NCBI GenBank assembly: GCA_022826665.1
Contig: JAJDUK010000063.1
Span: 209,794 to 273,793 of the forward strand
Length of the DNA: 64,000 nucleotides
Direction of reading: 5' to 3'
Source of the DNA: Alphaproteobacteria bacterium
GTDB lineage: Bacteria > Pseudomonadota > Alphaproteobacteria > UBA828
Part shown: positions 8,162-17,498 of the stretch, piece after piece
How positions within the stretch are numbered: position 1 is the first letter of the stretch
Layout of the letters: every line of letters starts with the position of its first letter
Made by a program: the position numbers and the translations under genes
The notes under the pieces: model-generated
The model's database searches: none
What the model was told of the DNA's origin: nothing
The model's input: the letters and a program-made list of their open reading frames with translations, nothing else

Positions 8162-9658
8162 TCAGCGGGCACGGGCCACCTCCAGCAGGCGGTCGAGGTC
8201 GAGATGGGCCTCCAGATGGGTGCCGAGGGCGTCCAGGGTCTCCTCCACCAGGGCATCGTAGGCGACGCCGGCGCTCTCCCGCTCCCGCAGCCGGGCGAGG
8301 AAAGCACGGCGGAATCCGTCGGCGGCAAAGAGGCCGTGCAGATAGCAGCCCATGACCCGGCCGTTCGCCGCCCGCGCGCCGTCGGGGCCGCTTTCGAGGC
8401 GGACCAGCGGGCGCGCGGTGTCGGGCCCCGTGGTCTCCCCCATGTGCATCTCGTAGCCCACGACCGCCTCGCCGCCCTCGCTGGCATGGCCGGAGGCACG
8501 GACGAGGCGCTTGCCCGCACTCATGGTCGTCTCGACATCGAGCAGGCCGAGGCCGGGCGTCTCGCCGGGCGGCCCTTCGATGCCGGCGGGATCGGCAACG
8601 CGCTGGCCCAGCATCTGGTAGCCGCCGCAGAGGCCCACCACCCAGCCTCCGCGCCGCACGTGCGCCTGGATGTCGAGCGCCCAGCCCTCGGCGTGCAGCG
8701 CCTCCAGGTCGCTGCGGGTCGCCTTGCTCCCCGGCAGCAGCACGAGGTCCGCGTCTCCCGGCAGCGCACGGCCCGGCGGCACGATGTCGAGCACGGTATC
8801 CGGCTCGGCGCGAAGGGGGTCGAGGTCGTCGGTGTTCGAGATGCGCGGCAGGCGGGGCACGGCGATCTTGATGGCGCGGTTGGTTGCGCGCGCGGGCAGC
8901 GCCGGCGCGGAATCGAGGCCGACGCTGTCCTCGGCCGGCAGCAGCCGGGCGCCCTCGAACCAGGGCACGAGGCCCAATGCGGCCCAGCCGGTCTCCCGTT
9001 CGATGATCGCGTTGGCGTCGTCGAAGAGCGTGGCGTCGCCCCGGAACTTGTTGATGACGAAGCCCCTGGTCAGCGCGCGCTCCGCCGCCGGCAGCAACGC
9101 CCAGGTGCCGACCAGACTCGCGATCACGCCGCCGCGGTCCACGTCGCCCACCAGCGCGACCGGCACGCCGGCCGCCAGGGCGAAGCCCATGTTGGCGATG
9201 TCGTTCTCGCGCAGGTTGACCTCGGCCGGGCTGCCCGCGCCTTCCACCAGGATCAGGTCGGTGTCCTGGCCCAAGCGCGCGAAGCTCTCCAGCACGGGCG
9301 GCATGAGCGCGGCCTTGAGCGCGTGATAGCGGCGCGCGTCGGCGGTGCCGATCACGCTGCCCTGCACTACAACCTGAGCGCCGTGCTCGCTCTCGGGCTT
9401 GAGCAGCACCGGGTTCATGTCGGCGCACGGCGCGATGCCGGCGGCACGCGCCTGCAGCGCCTGGGCGCGGCCGATCTCGCGCCCGTCGCCCGCGACCGCG
9501 GCGTTGTTGGACATGTTCTGCGGCTTGAAGGGGCGCACGCGGAGCCCGCGCGTGGCATAGGCGCGGCAGAGCCCTGCCACCAGCAGGGACTTGCCGACGT
9601 TGGAGCCGGTGCCTTGAAACATCAGGGCCGGCGGCCCTTGTGGAGTGGCGCGTGCCAT
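8162..9658 (-). CDS. cobQ: Cobyric acid synthase
   Basis: This 498-residue glutamine-dependent amidotransferase amidates side chains b, d, e and g of adenosylcobyrinic a,c-diamide. The N-terminal ATP-binding domain has the P-loop-like GTGSNVGKS at residues 16-24, and the C-terminal type-1 glutaminase domain carries its nucleophile in [10 protein letters not shown] (Cys344). A later GCYLHGLF segment supplies the histidine region. The length is standard. It is the last gene of the riboswitch-controlled operon. Its ATG at 9658 overlaps the last base of the cobO stop. cobB, which would make the a,c-diamide, is not in the window. Confidence 0.95.
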   Translation of the reverse strand: MARATPQGPPALMFQGTGSNVGKSLLVAGLCRAYATRGLRVRPFKPQNMSNNAAVAGDGREIGRAQALQARAAGIAPCADMNPVLLKPESEHGAQVVVQGSVIGTADARRYHALKAALMPPVLESFARLGQDTDLILVEGAGSPAEVNLRENDIANMGFALAAGVPVALVGDVDRGGVIASLVGTWALLPAAERALTRGFVINKFRGDATLFDDANAIIERETGWAALGLVPWFEGARLLPAEDSVGLDSAPALPARATNRAIKIAVPRLPRISNTDDLDPLRAEPDTVLDIVPPGRALPGDADLVLLPGSKATRSDLEALHAEGWALDIQAHVRRGGWVVGLCGGYQMLGQRVADPAGIEGPPGETPGLGLLDVETTMSAGKRLVRASGHASEGGEAVVGYEMHMGETTGPDTARPLVRLESGPDGARAANGRVMGCYLHGLFAADGFRRAFLARLRERESAGVAYDALVEETLDALGTHLEAHLDLDRLLEVARAR

Positions 9659-10281
9659 CAGAACTCGATGCCCACCTGCGCTTTCACGCCGGCGCGGAAG
9701 GGATGCTTGATCTCGGTCATCTCGGTCACGAGATCGGCCATCTCGATCAGCGCGGGCTTGGCGTTGCGGCCGGTGACCACCACGTGCTGGTCGGGATTGC
9801 GCGCGGCGAGGCCTGCGAGCACGTCGTCGAGGTCGAGGTAGTCGTAGCGCAGCACGATGTTGAGCTCATCCAGCACCACGAGGCGGTAGGAGGGGTCGGC
9901 GAGGAACTCCTTGGCCGCCTCCCACGCGTTGCGCGCGGCAGCGAGGTCGCGTTGGCGGTCCTGCGTGTCCCAGGTGAAGCCCTCGCCCATCACGCGGACG
10001 GTGACGAGGTCGGGGAAGCGCTCCAGCACCGCGCGCTCGCCGGTCGCCCACTTGCCCTTCACGAACTGCACGATGCCAACCTTCATGCCGTTGCCGATGG
10101 CGCGGGCGGCGAGGCCGAAGGCGGCGGTCGACTTGCCCTTGCCCTTGCCGGTGTGGACGATCAGCAGGCCCTTCTCGATGGTCTTGGTGGCCAGCATGCG
10201 TTCGCGCGCGGCCTTGCGCTTGCGCATCTTCTCGGCATGGCGCTGGTCGAGTTCGGCCTCGGTCCGGGTCTCGCGTGCCAT
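9658..10281 (-). CDS. cobO: Cob(I)yrinic acid a,c-diamide adenosyltransferase
   Basis: The 207-residue ATP:corrinoid adenosyltransferase is of the CobA/CobO type. It transfers the adenosyl group of ATP to Co(I). Residues 1-30 are charged and basic, as is usual for this family. The P-loop [12 protein letters not shown] is at 43-54, and the acidic segment [16 protein letters not shown] near 134-149 resembles the Walker B region. The start and the cobN stop share one base (TGATG), which indicates translational coupling. The gene lies between cobN and cobQ. Confidence 0.95.
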   Translation of the reverse strand: MARETRTEAELDQRHAEKMRKRKAARERMLATKTIEKGLLIVHTGKGKGKSTAAFGLAARAIGNGMKVGIVQFVKGKWATGERAVLERFPDLVTVRVMGEGFTWDTQDRQRDLAAARNAWEAAKEFLADPSYRLVVLDELNIVLRYDYLDLDDVLAGLAARNPDQHVVVTGRNAKPALIEMADLVTEMTEIKHPFRAGVKAQVGIEF

Positions 10282-13200
10282 CAGAGTGCCTCCTGCCGGC
10301 CGTCGCGGAGCGCCGCGAGCAGCGTGTGCGCGTGGTTCGCGCGGGGCCGCCAGAGGCTCCGCTCCTGCGCCTCCAGCAGCCGCTCGGCAAGCTCGCGCAG
10401 CGCCGCCGGGTTGGCGTCGGCCATGAAGTCCCGCACGGCCTCATCGCCAACGTAGGCGTCGAACACCGCGTCGAAGTGGTGGTCCTTGACCGCGCCGGTG
10501 GTGGCGGCGAAGGCGAAGAGGTAGTCCACCGTCGCCGCGATCTCGAAGGCGCCCTTGTAGCCGTGGCGCATGACGCTCTGGATCCACTTGGGATTGGTGA
10601 CGCGCGCGCGGACCACGCGGCCGAGCTCGTCGGCGAGGGTGCGGATGCGCGGGGTGTCGGGCACCGAGTGGTCGTTGTGGTAGAGCGCGGGCGCGCGGCC
10701 GGCGTGGACCGTCACCGCCGCCGCAAGGCCGCCCTCGAACTGGTAGTAGTCGTCGCTGTCCAAGAGGTCGTGCTCGCGGTTGTCCTGGTTCTGCACCACC
10801 GCCTCGACCGCGCCGAGCCGGCGCTCGAAGAGCTTGTGCTCGGCCGCACCCCCTTCGCCCGCGCCGTAGGCCCAGCCGCCCCAGGCGACGTAGGCGGCGG
10901 CGAAATCGCTCGCGTCGGCCCAGCCGCGCTCGTCGATCAGTGCCTGCAGGCCCGCGCCGTAGGCGCCGGGCTTTGAGCCGAAGACCCGGTAAGAGGCCAA
11001 GCGCCGGGCGCGCTCCTCGGACGTGCCGTTACCGGCCAGCGTCGCGGCGTCGGCGGCGACCTTGGCGGCGAGCGGGTTGTCGTCCGGGTCTTCGTCTAGG
11101 GCTGCGACCGCGCGGACGGCGGAATCGAAGAGGTCGATCAGGCCGGGGAAGGCATCGCGGAAGAAGCCCGAGACCCGGAGCGTCACGTCCACCCTGGGCC
11201 GGTCGAGCAGGCCGAGCGGCATGATCTCGAAGCCGGTGACGCGGCCGGACGGACCCTCCCAACGCGGCCGCGCGCCGATGAGCGCCAGGGCCTGGGCGAT
11301 GTCGTCCCCGCCCGTCCGCATGTTGGATGTGCCCCAGGCGCTGAGCGCCATCGCCCGCGGCCAGTCGCCGTGGGTCTGGGCGTAGTGCTCCACCAGAAGC
11401 TGGGCCGATTGCCAGCCGAGCTGCCAGGCGGCGGCGGTGGGCACCTGGCGGGTGTCCACCGAGTAGAAGTTGCGGCCGGTGGGCAGCACGTCCGGCCGGC
11501 CGCGCGTGGGCGCGCCGGCTGCGCCCGGTGGGATGAAGCGGCCATCCAGGGCGGTCAGCAGGCCGGCGGTCTCAGCGCCGGCACTGGCGTCGAGCGCAGG
11601 GCCGATGGTCTCGGCGACCTCCCGCAGCACGGCGGCGCTGGCAGCCCATTCTGCAGGCGGGTGGTACGTGCCGGCGATCAGGCTGGCGGCCAGGGTCTCC
11701 AGCCGCTCCACCGTGTCGCCGGTGCTGCGCCAGGCCGCGCCGTTGGCGAGGGCCTCGGGCCGGGGGCCCTGCCAGGGCGCGCCCAGCGGGGCGGAGAGGG
11801 GATCGATGCCGAGGGCGAGATCGTCGGCGAGCGCGCGCAGCAGGGAGGCCTCGCCGGCGCCGGGGCCGCGCACGCTGCGCGCGATGGCGCGGAGCAGCTC
11901 GATGCGGCGCTCGGGCGCGGGCGCCTCGCCGAAGATATGGAGGCCGTCGCGGATCTGCATCTCCTTGATTTCGCAGAGATAGCCATCGAGCTTGCGGAGC
12001 GCATCGTCGCTGCCGTCGGTGGCCTGGATGCCGCAATCCTGGTCGAGCCCGGCAGACGCGGCAAGCTCCAGGATGCGCGCGCTGAGCGGCGCACAGCGGC
12101 GCGGATCGACCGAGGCGGCATCGAAGAACTCGTCGACCAGGCGTTCCAGCTCCTCCAGCGCGCCGTGGCTGCCGGCGCGGGTGAGCGGTGGGGTCAGATG
12201 GTCGACGATCACGGCGGCGGCGCGCCGCTTGGCCTGGCTGCCCTCGCCGGGGTCGTTCACGATGAAGGGATAGACGTGGGGAAGCGGCCCGAGCGCGGCC
12301 TCCGGGAAGCACTCGGCGGAGAGCGCGAGCGCCTTGCCCGGCAGCCATTCCACGTTGCCGTGCTTGCCCGCGTGGACCACCGCATGGGCGTCGAGGCCCA
12401 GGCGCAGCCAGGCGTAGAAGGCGAGGTAGCCGTGCGGCGGCGGCAGGTCGGGGTCGTGGTAGCTTTTCTCGGGGTCGATGTTGTAGCCGCGCGCCGGCTG
12501 GACCGCGACCACGACGTTGCCGAAGCGCAAGGCAGGGAGCGCGAAGCTCGCCTCGGCCGAACGGAAGAAGGGGTCGGCTTGCGGCTCGCCCCAGCGCTCG
12601 GTGACGGTTGCCTGCACCGGCGCCGGCAGGGCGGCGAAGAAGCGCGCGTAGTCGGCGTGGGGCAGCGTGGCCTCGGCCGGCCGTGATGCTGCGTCGGCGG
12701 CGTTGGTGGGGCCCGCCTGGAGCCTCGCGATCAGCGCGGCGCCGTCCTTGGGCGGGTTCTCCACCCGGTAACCGGTATCGGAGAGGGCGGCCATGATACG
12801 CACGGTGCTTGCAGGCGTGTCGAGGCCGACGCCGTTGCCGATGCGCCCGTCGCGGTTGGGGTAGTTGGCGAGCACCAGGGCGATGCGGCGCTCCGCCGGT
12901 GCGGCACGCGCGAGGCGCACCCAGGCGGCGGCGAGCTGGGCGACGAAGCGGCAGCGCTCCTCGTTGGCTTCCGACACCACGATGGGCGCCTGCGTGGCCT
13001 CGTCGAAGCGCGCCTCGGTCTTGAACGCGACCGCGCGGGTCAAGATGCGCCCGTCCACCTCGGGCAGCGCCACGTTCATGGCGATGTCGCGGGGCGAGAG
13101 GCCGCGGGTGGCGTCGGCCCACTGCCGCTCGGTGGCGCCCGCAAAAATCGCCTGCAGCACCGGCACGCCGGCTTGGGCGAACGGGGTCTCCTGCGGCGCG

Positions 13201-14021
13201 CCGGGGCGGGAGACCGCGAAGCCCGTGGCGTTGAGGACGATTTCGGGTTCCGTCGTGCGCATGAGCGTGCCGATCAGCTCCGCCGCCGGCGCATCGCGCA
13301 GGCTGGTGACGAAAATGGGCAGCGGGTCGAGCCCTTCCTCCCGCAGCGCCGCCAACAGCGCATCGACGGGCGCGAGCGAGCCGGCCTGGAGCAGCGCCCG
13401 GTAGAAGACCACCACCGCGCGGGGCCTGCCGGCGCGCCAGCGGGACATCACGTCTTCCAGGGCGAGGACGCCTTCGCCCGGCCAGTAGAGGCCCGCGCGG
13501 GGCACCGGCCGGGGTGGGCGCCAGTCCGCGTCGTGCCCGATCAGGGTGGCGGCGTAGCAGAGCGCGTCCTTTGCATTGTCGATGCCGCCCTGGGTGCAGT
13601 AGCGCCAGAGCGTCTCCGCCGCGTCGGGCGCGAGCGTGCTGCGGGTGGCGAGCCCGGCGTCCGGCTTGTCGTCGCCCGGCAGCCAGGCAGTGGGGATGCC
13701 ACGCTCGCTACAGACTTCGGTCAGCCGCTCGACGCCGTAGGGCCAGTAGCTCTCGCCGCCGAGCAGACGCACGATCACGAGGCGCGCGCCGGCGACCACG
13801 TGCTCAGCGTAGCGGTCGACCGAGAGGTTGTGGCCGAGCTGCATCAGGTTCGCGAGGCGGAGCGTCGGCGCGCCCGCGCCCAGCCGGGCCTGCGCCTGGG
13901 CGAAGCAGGCGAGCTCGGTATCGGCGGCAGAGAGCAGCACGATGTCCCCCGGCGACTGGCCGAGGTCCACCGCCTCCCCGCCATCCTCAATGGCCCCGGG
14001 CTGCGCCGCGAGCAGGTGCAA
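10281..14021 (-). CDS. cobN: Cobaltochelatase, CobN subunit
   Basis: This is the 1,246-residue large subunit of the ATP-dependent CobNST chelatase, which inserts Co(II) into hydrogenobyrinic a,c-diamide in the oxygen-dependent pathway. The chelatase region has HAVVHAGKHGNVEWLPGK at about residues 544-561 and further BchH-like blocks such as SAWGTSNMRTGGDD near 930. The length is typical of CobN. No cobS or cobT is found in the window, so the AAA+ subunits must be elsewhere. Upstream, cobW ends only 14 bases away. The presence of CobN argues that late cobalt insertion is the working route in this organism despite the CbiX gene. Confidence 0.96.
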   Translation of the reverse strand: MHLLAAQPGAIEDGGEAVDLGQSPGDIVLLSAADTELACFAQAQARLGAGAPTLRLANLMQLGHNLSVDRYAEHVVAGARLVIVRLLGGESYWPYGVERLTEVCSERGIPTAWLPGDDKPDAGLATRSTLAPDAAETLWRYCTQGGIDNAKDALCYAATLIGHDADWRPPRPVPRAGLYWPGEGVLALEDVMSRWRAGRPRAVVVFYRALLQAGSLAPVDALLAALREEGLDPLPIFVTSLRDAPAAELIGTLMRTTEPEIVLNATGFAVSRPGAPQETPFAQAGVPVLQAIFAGATERQWADATRGLSPRDIAMNVALPEVDGRILTRAVAFKTEARFDEATQAPIVVSEANEERCRFVAQLAAAWVRLARAAPAERRIALVLANYPNRDGRIGNGVGLDTPASTVRIMAALSDTGYRVENPPKDGAALIARLQAGPTNAADAASRPAEATLPHADYARFFAALPAPVQATVTERWGEPQADPFFRSAEASFALPALRFGNVVVAVQPARGYNIDPEKSYHDPDLPPPHGYLAFYAWLRLGLDAHAVVHAGKHGNVEWLPGKALALSAECFPEAALGPLPHVYPFIVNDPGEGSQAKRRAAAVIVDHLTPPLTRAGSHGALEELERLVDEFFDAASVDPRRCAPLSARILELAASAGLDQDCGIQATDGSDDALRKLDGYLCEIKEMQIRDGLHIFGEAPAPERRIELLRAIARSVRGPGAGEASLLRALADDLALGIDPLSAPLGAPWQGPRPEALANGAAWRSTGDTVERLETLAASLIAGTYHPPAEWAASAAVLREVAETIGPALDASAGAETAGLLTALDGRFIPPGAAGAPTRGRPDVLPTGRNFYSVDTRQVPTAAAWQLGWQSAQLLVEHYAQTHGDWPRAMALSAWGTSNMRTGGDDIAQALALIGARPRWEGPSGRVTGFEIMPLGLLDRPRVDVTLRVSGFFRDAFPGLIDLFDSAVRAVAALDEDPDDNPLAAKVAADAATLAGNGTSEERARRLASYRVFGSKPGAYGAGLQALIDERGWADASDFAAAYVAWGGWAYGAGEGGAAEHKLFERRLGAVEAVVQNQDNREHDLLDSDDYYQFEGGLAAAVTVHAGRAPALYHNDHSVPDTPRIRTLADELGRVVRARVTNPKWIQSVMRHGYKGAFEIAATVDYLFAFAATTGAVKDHHFDAVFDAYVGDEAVRDFMADANPAALRELAERLLEAQERSLWRPRANHAHTLLAALRDGRQEAL

Positions 14022-14035
14022 GGCCGAAGCTCCCC

Positions 14036-15070
14036 TTAGCCGCGGATCGCGGCTTCGACGGCCGCCCGGTCGAGGGGCGCGAGGCCGATCACCACCAGCC
14101 GGCTCTCGCGAATCTCATCAGGGCGCCAGTCGCGGTCGAAATGGCGGTCCACACGGGTGCCGACCGCCTGCACCACCAGCCGCCGCCGCTTGCCCGCAAC
14201 ATCGAGAAAGCCCTTGGCGCGGAGCAGGCCGTATGCATCCGCGGCGATGCTGAGCCCGGCCGCGAAGGCGGCGGGGTCGTCGATGGTGCCGAGCGCCATC
14301 ACGAAGCTCTCGAACTCGTCGTGGTCGTGGGGCTCGTCGAGGCCGTCGTGGTGCGAGCGGCGGCTGGCGAGATCGTCTTCTGCCGCGGCATCGAGGCCCA
14401 GCAGCAGGTCCGGCGGCACGCGGCTGTGCGCCGCCTCGACCACGCGCGCGCCGGGCCGGAGGTGCGGCGCCATGCGCGCCTTGCCTTGCGCGGCACCGTT
14501 CGCAGCCAGCAGGTCGGCCTTGTTGAGGATCACCATGTCGGCGCAGCCGATCTGGTCCTCGAACACCTCGGCCAGCGGCGATTCATGATCGAGGGCGTCG
14601 TCCGCCTCGCGCTGGGCCTGCAGCGCGTCCTCGTCGTCGGCGAAGCGGCCGTCGGCCAGCGCCGGGCCGTCCACCACCGCAACCACGCCGTCCACGGTGA
14701 GCCGGGTGCGGATCTCGGGCCAGTTGAAGGCGGCGACCAGCGGCTTCGGCAGCGCGAGGCCCGAGGTCTCGATCAGGATGTGCTCGGGCGCGGGCTCGCG
14801 GGCGAGCAGCGCCTCGATCGCCGGCGCGAAGTCGTCGGCCACGGTGCAGCAGATGCAGCCGTTGGCGAGCTCGACGATATCGACTTCGTCGCAGGCCTCG
14901 TCGCCGCAGCCCTGCAGCACCTCCTGGTCGATGCCGAGATCGCCGAACTCGTTGATGATGAGCGCGATGCGCCGCCCGTTCGCTTCGCCCAGCGCGTGGC
15001 GGATCAGGCTGGTCTTGCCGGCGCCGAGGAAGCCGGTGATCACGGTCGCGGGTATCTTCTGGTCTTGCAT
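14036..15070 (-). CDS. cobW: CobW-type GTP-dependent metal chaperone
   Basis: The 344-residue G3E-family GTPase has the P-loop GFLGAGKTS at 13-21, the metal site GCICC at 71-75, a Walker B/ETSGLALP segment near 101-108, and NKAD at 183-186 for guanine recognition. A charged loop SHHDGLDEPHDHDE (about 239-252) adds four histidines and is a likely second metal-binding patch. The CobW C-terminal domain follows. CobW proteins are thought to hand Co(II) to the CobNST chelatase, and the gene sits directly upstream of cobN. The ATG at 15070 is six bases from the stop of the BtuF-like gene. Confidence 0.94.
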   Translation of the reverse strand: MQDQKIPATVITGFLGAGKTSLIRHALGEANGRRIALIINEFGDLGIDQEVLQGCGDEACDEVDIVELANGCICCTVADDFAPAIEALLAREPAPEHILIETSGLALPKPLVAAFNWPEIRTRLTVDGVVAVVDGPALADGRFADDEDALQAQREADDALDHESPLAEVFEDQIGCADMVILNKADLLAANGAAQGKARMAPHLRPGARVVEAAHSRVPPDLLLGLDAAAEDDLASRRSHHDGLDEPHDHDEFESFVMALGTIDDPAAFAAGLSIAADAYGLLRAKGFLDVAGKRRRLVVQAVGTRVDRHFDRDWRPDEIRESRLVVIGLAPLDRAAVEAAIRG

Positions 15071-15076
15071 TGCTCC

Positions 15077-15994
15077 TCACGCGTTCAGGCGAACCCACCC
15101 GGTGCCTTCGTGGCCGAAGGCGAAGTGCGCCGGGTGGAGGATTTCGGCCAGGATTTCGAGGGATTCGACTAGCCGAGGCCCCGGCCGGTTGAAGAAGGCA
15201 TTGCCGTCGGTGGCATAGACCGCGCCGGCCTGTGCCGCGCGCAAGCCGCCCCAAGCCGGGTCGGCGAGCAGCGCGCGGCCGTCGTCAACCGTGCGCGGCA
15301 GGTCGTAGCCGCAGGGCATGAGCACGACCGCGTCGGGGTCGGCCGCGGCCGCCGCCTCGACGGTGATGCGCGGCGAGTGGCTGCCGTCGGCGCCCAGGGT
15401 GTCGATGCCGCCCGCGAGCGCGACCAGCTCCGGCACCCAGTTGCCGGCGGTCATCGGCGGGTCGCTCCACTCGACCGTGAGGATGCGCTTGGGCGCAAGG
15501 GTTTTGGCGCGCTCGGCGATGGCGGCGACGCGCTCGCGCAGGCCCGCGCGGACCGGCTCGGCATCGACGCCGAGGGCATCGCCCACGCGCACGATGTCGT
15601 CCCACACGTCGCCGAGGCGCATCGGCGCGAGCGAGACGATCTGCACCGGCGCCTCCAGGAACTCGGCGGCCGCCGCCTCGACCTCGGAGAGCCCGACGGC
15701 GCAGACGTCGCACTGGTCTTGGGTCACGATGTGGCTCGGCCGCGCGGTGCGCAGGATCTCGGTATCGAGGTCGTAGAGGCTGAGCGCCGCGGCGAGCAGC
15801 TTTCCCACCTCCTCGTGGATCGCCCCGCTCGGCTGGCGCGCGTCGATGCGCGCACGGGTGCAGGCCGGCGCCTGCGCGACCTCGGGCGGCCAGTCGCATT
15901 CGTGGCTGCGGGCGACGATATTCTCGGCACAGCCCAAGGCCGCGACGATCTCGGTCGCGCTCGGCACCAGCGAGGCGATGCGGGGCGCGCTCAC
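15077..15994 (-). CDS. BtuF-like cobalamin-binding protein without a signal peptide
   Basis: The 305-residue protein has the two-lobed helical-backbone binding fold of BtuF and iron-siderophore receptors. It opens with RIASLVPSATEIVAALG (5-21), a hallmark of this family, and has PSHIVTQDQCDVCAVGL near 106-122. Unlike periplasmic BtuF it has no signal peptide; the conserved core begins within five residues of the start. Such cytosolic-looking versions occur in riboswitch-controlled clusters and their role is unsettled; corrinoid storage or handling is possible (inference). The CDVC pair is unusual for a binding protein. It lies between cobU and cobW with gaps of only 7 and 6 bases. Confidence 0.8.
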   Translation of the reverse strand: MSAPRIASLVPSATEIVAALGCAENIVARSHECDWPPEVAQAPACTRARIDARQPSGAIHEEVGKLLAAALSLYDLDTEILRTARPSHIVTQDQCDVCAVGLSEVEAAAAEFLEAPVQIVSLAPMRLGDVWDDIVRVGDALGVDAEPVRAGLRERVAAIAERAKTLAPKRILTVEWSDPPMTAGNWVPELVALAGGIDTLGADGSHSPRITVEAAAAADPDAVVLMPCGYDLPRTVDDGRALLADPAWGGLRAAQAGAVYATDGNAFFNRPGPRLVESLEILAEILHPAHFAFGHEGTGWVRLNA

Positions 15995-16001
15995 GGCACG
16001 C

Positions 16002-16541
16002 TCACGGCTTCAGCGTCATCGGCAGGCCGGCGGCGACGAAGACTACCCGCCCGGCGGCCTGGGCCACGGCCTGGTTGAGCCGCCCGGCATGGTCGCGGAA
16101 GGTCCTGGCGGCCGCGTTCTCCGGCACGATGCCGAGGCCCACCTCGTTGGAGACCAGCACCGTGCGCCCCTCCAGCCGGCCGAGGCAGGCGACGAGGCGC
16201 TGGGTCTCGGCGGCGATGTCGCGGCCGGCTTCCATGAGGTTGCTGAGCCAGAGGGTGAGGCAGTCCACCAGGAGCGCGGAGCCGGGGCGGCTCTCGGCCT
16301 CCAGCGTCTCGGCAAGCGCGAGCGGCGCCTCGACCGTGCGCCAGCCGGGCCCTCGCCGGGCGCGGTGCGCCGCGATGCGCGCTTCCATCTCGGCATCGCG
16401 CGCCTCCGCGGTGGCGATGTAGAGCCGGGGGCCCGCGCAGTCGTCCAGCAGCGCCTCCGCATGGGCGCTCTTGCCCGAGCGGGCGCCGCCGAGAACGAGG
16501 GTGATGCGCGCCGGGGGTGGCGCCTGATCGAGACCCGCCAT
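16002..16541 (-). CDS. cobU: Adenosylcobinamide kinase / adenosylcobinamide-phosphate guanylyltransferase
   Basis: This 179-residue bifunctional enzyme (CobP in the aerobic nomenclature) phosphorylates adenosylcobinamide and then attaches GMP. Visible features are the P-loop LGGARSGKSAHAE at about 17-29, DCLTLWLSNLM near 92-102, and VSNEVGLGIVPE near 129-140, all typical of CobU. I start it at the ATG at 16541 because the frame upstream runs through the riboswitch. It is the first gene of the operon and lies directly downstream of the cobalamin riboswitch. Confidence 0.94.
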   Translation of the reverse strand: MAGLDQAPPPARITLVLGGARSGKSAHAEALLDDCAGPRLYIATAEARDAEMEARIAAHRARRGPGWRTVEAPLALAETLEAESRPGSALLVDCLTLWLSNLMEAGRDIAAETQRLVACLGRLEGRTVLVSNEVGLGIVPENAAARTFRDHAGRLNQAVAQAAGRVVFVAAGLPMTLKP

Positions 16542-16559
16542 GATCCTCCCTCCGAGGAC

Positions 16560-16768
16560 GTTGCAGCCCTGCCGCGCAGCCGGTCTCCTGGCTCGGGGTC
16601 GTCGACGGGGCCCCAGCCTTCCCGATCCTTGCGGATCAGTGGCCCGCGCAATGCGCACGGGGTCCGTCTCGCCGCTTACAGTTGCGGGGGCAGCGCCGGA
16701 CTGGCCCGTGCCCTTACCGGGGCGGGCGTCACCGGCTTCCCACGCTGCGTGACCGGCCCACGCTAACG
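16560..16768 (-). promoter_or_regulatory. Cobalamin (B12) riboswitch
   Basis: On the minus strand the core blocks of the B12 riboswitch occur in order: GGGAAGCCGGTG near 16730-16741, the CCCCCGCAACTGTAAG block at 16675-16690, and the B12 box GCCAGGAGACCGGC at about 16580-16595. It lies 19 bases upstream of the cobU start, so adenosylcobalamin should repress the cobU-btuF-like-cobW-cobN-cobO-cobQ operon, probably by hiding the ribosome site or terminating transcription. The outer boundaries are approximate. No second copy is seen ahead of cbiX or cobD. Confidence 0.93.
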
Positions 16769-16909
16769 CAGGCGGGCGCGAAACGCCACCTCCGTGCGGG
16801 CACGTCTCGGAAGGGTCATCGAACCGTCACACGAATGGGGCAGTCTCGATGCTACGCGGTGCAGGCTGCGTGCGCTCTGCGCGCCCTGCCCACGGCCACG
16901 GGGGAAGAC

Positions 16910-17407
16910 ATGACCGACCGGGTCTACAACGTGCTGTTTCTCTGCACCGGCAACTCCGCCCGCTCGATCCTGGCGGAGGCGATTCTGAACCGGGTGGGCC
17001 AGGGGCGCTTCAAGGCGAACTCCGCCGGCTCCCAGCCTGCGGGGCAGGTGCACCCCCACGCGCTCGACCTGCTCAAGAACCTGAATTATGGGACCGATTG
17101 GGCGCGGTCGAAGAGCTGGGACGAGTTCGCGAGCGCGGACGCGGAGCACCTGGATTTCGTCTTCACAGTCTGCGACAACGCCGCCGCCGAGGTCTGCCCC
17201 GCGTGGCCGGGCCAGCCCATGAGCGCGCACTGGGGCGTGCCCGACCCGGCTGCGGCAAGCGGCACGGACGCGGAGATCCGCTACGCGTTCTCCGAGACCC
17301 ACCGCATGCTCTATGCGCGCATCTCGATCTTCACCAGCCTGCCGCTCACCAGCATCGGCCGGCTCGCGCTACAGGAACGCCTCGACGAGATCGGCAAGAC
17401 GAGGTAG
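16910..17407 (+). CDS. Low-molecular-weight phosphatase / ArsC-type arsenate reductase
   Basis: This 165-residue protein begins MTDRVYNVLFLCTGNSARS. The loop CTGNSAR (Cys12 to Arg18) is the C-x5-R phosphate-binding loop of low-molecular-weight protein tyrosine phosphatases and thioredoxin-linked arsenate reductases. The DPAAASGT segment near 108-115 supplies the general-acid aspartate region. Residues after about 120 (AFSETHRMLYARI) look like the arsenate-reductase branch. The ATG at 16910 fits the family; longer upstream frames run into the riboswitch and lack the fold. No arsR or acr3 gene lies next to it, so an arsenate role is plausible but not shown by context. Confidence 0.8.
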   Translation: MTDRVYNVLFLCTGNSARSILAEAILNRVGQGRFKANSAGSQPAGQVHPHALDLLKNLNYGTDWARSKSWDEFASADAEHLDFVFTVCDNAAAEVCPAWPGQPMSAHWGVPDPAAASGTDAEIRYAFSETHRMLYARISIFTSLPLTSIGRLALQERLDEIGKTR

Positions 17408-17498
17408 TTGGAGCATCCGTCGGCTGTGCTCCGGTCTAATTCAAGATGCTCTCTCGATGACCGTGTGTCTAAACAATCCGATCACACCTCCGCGCACT

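Noticed and set aside
16542..16909. Upstream extension of the ArsC-type gene and of cobU through the gap
   Set aside because: Both extensions run through the B12 riboswitch and add no recognisable protein; the inner ATG starts fit the families.
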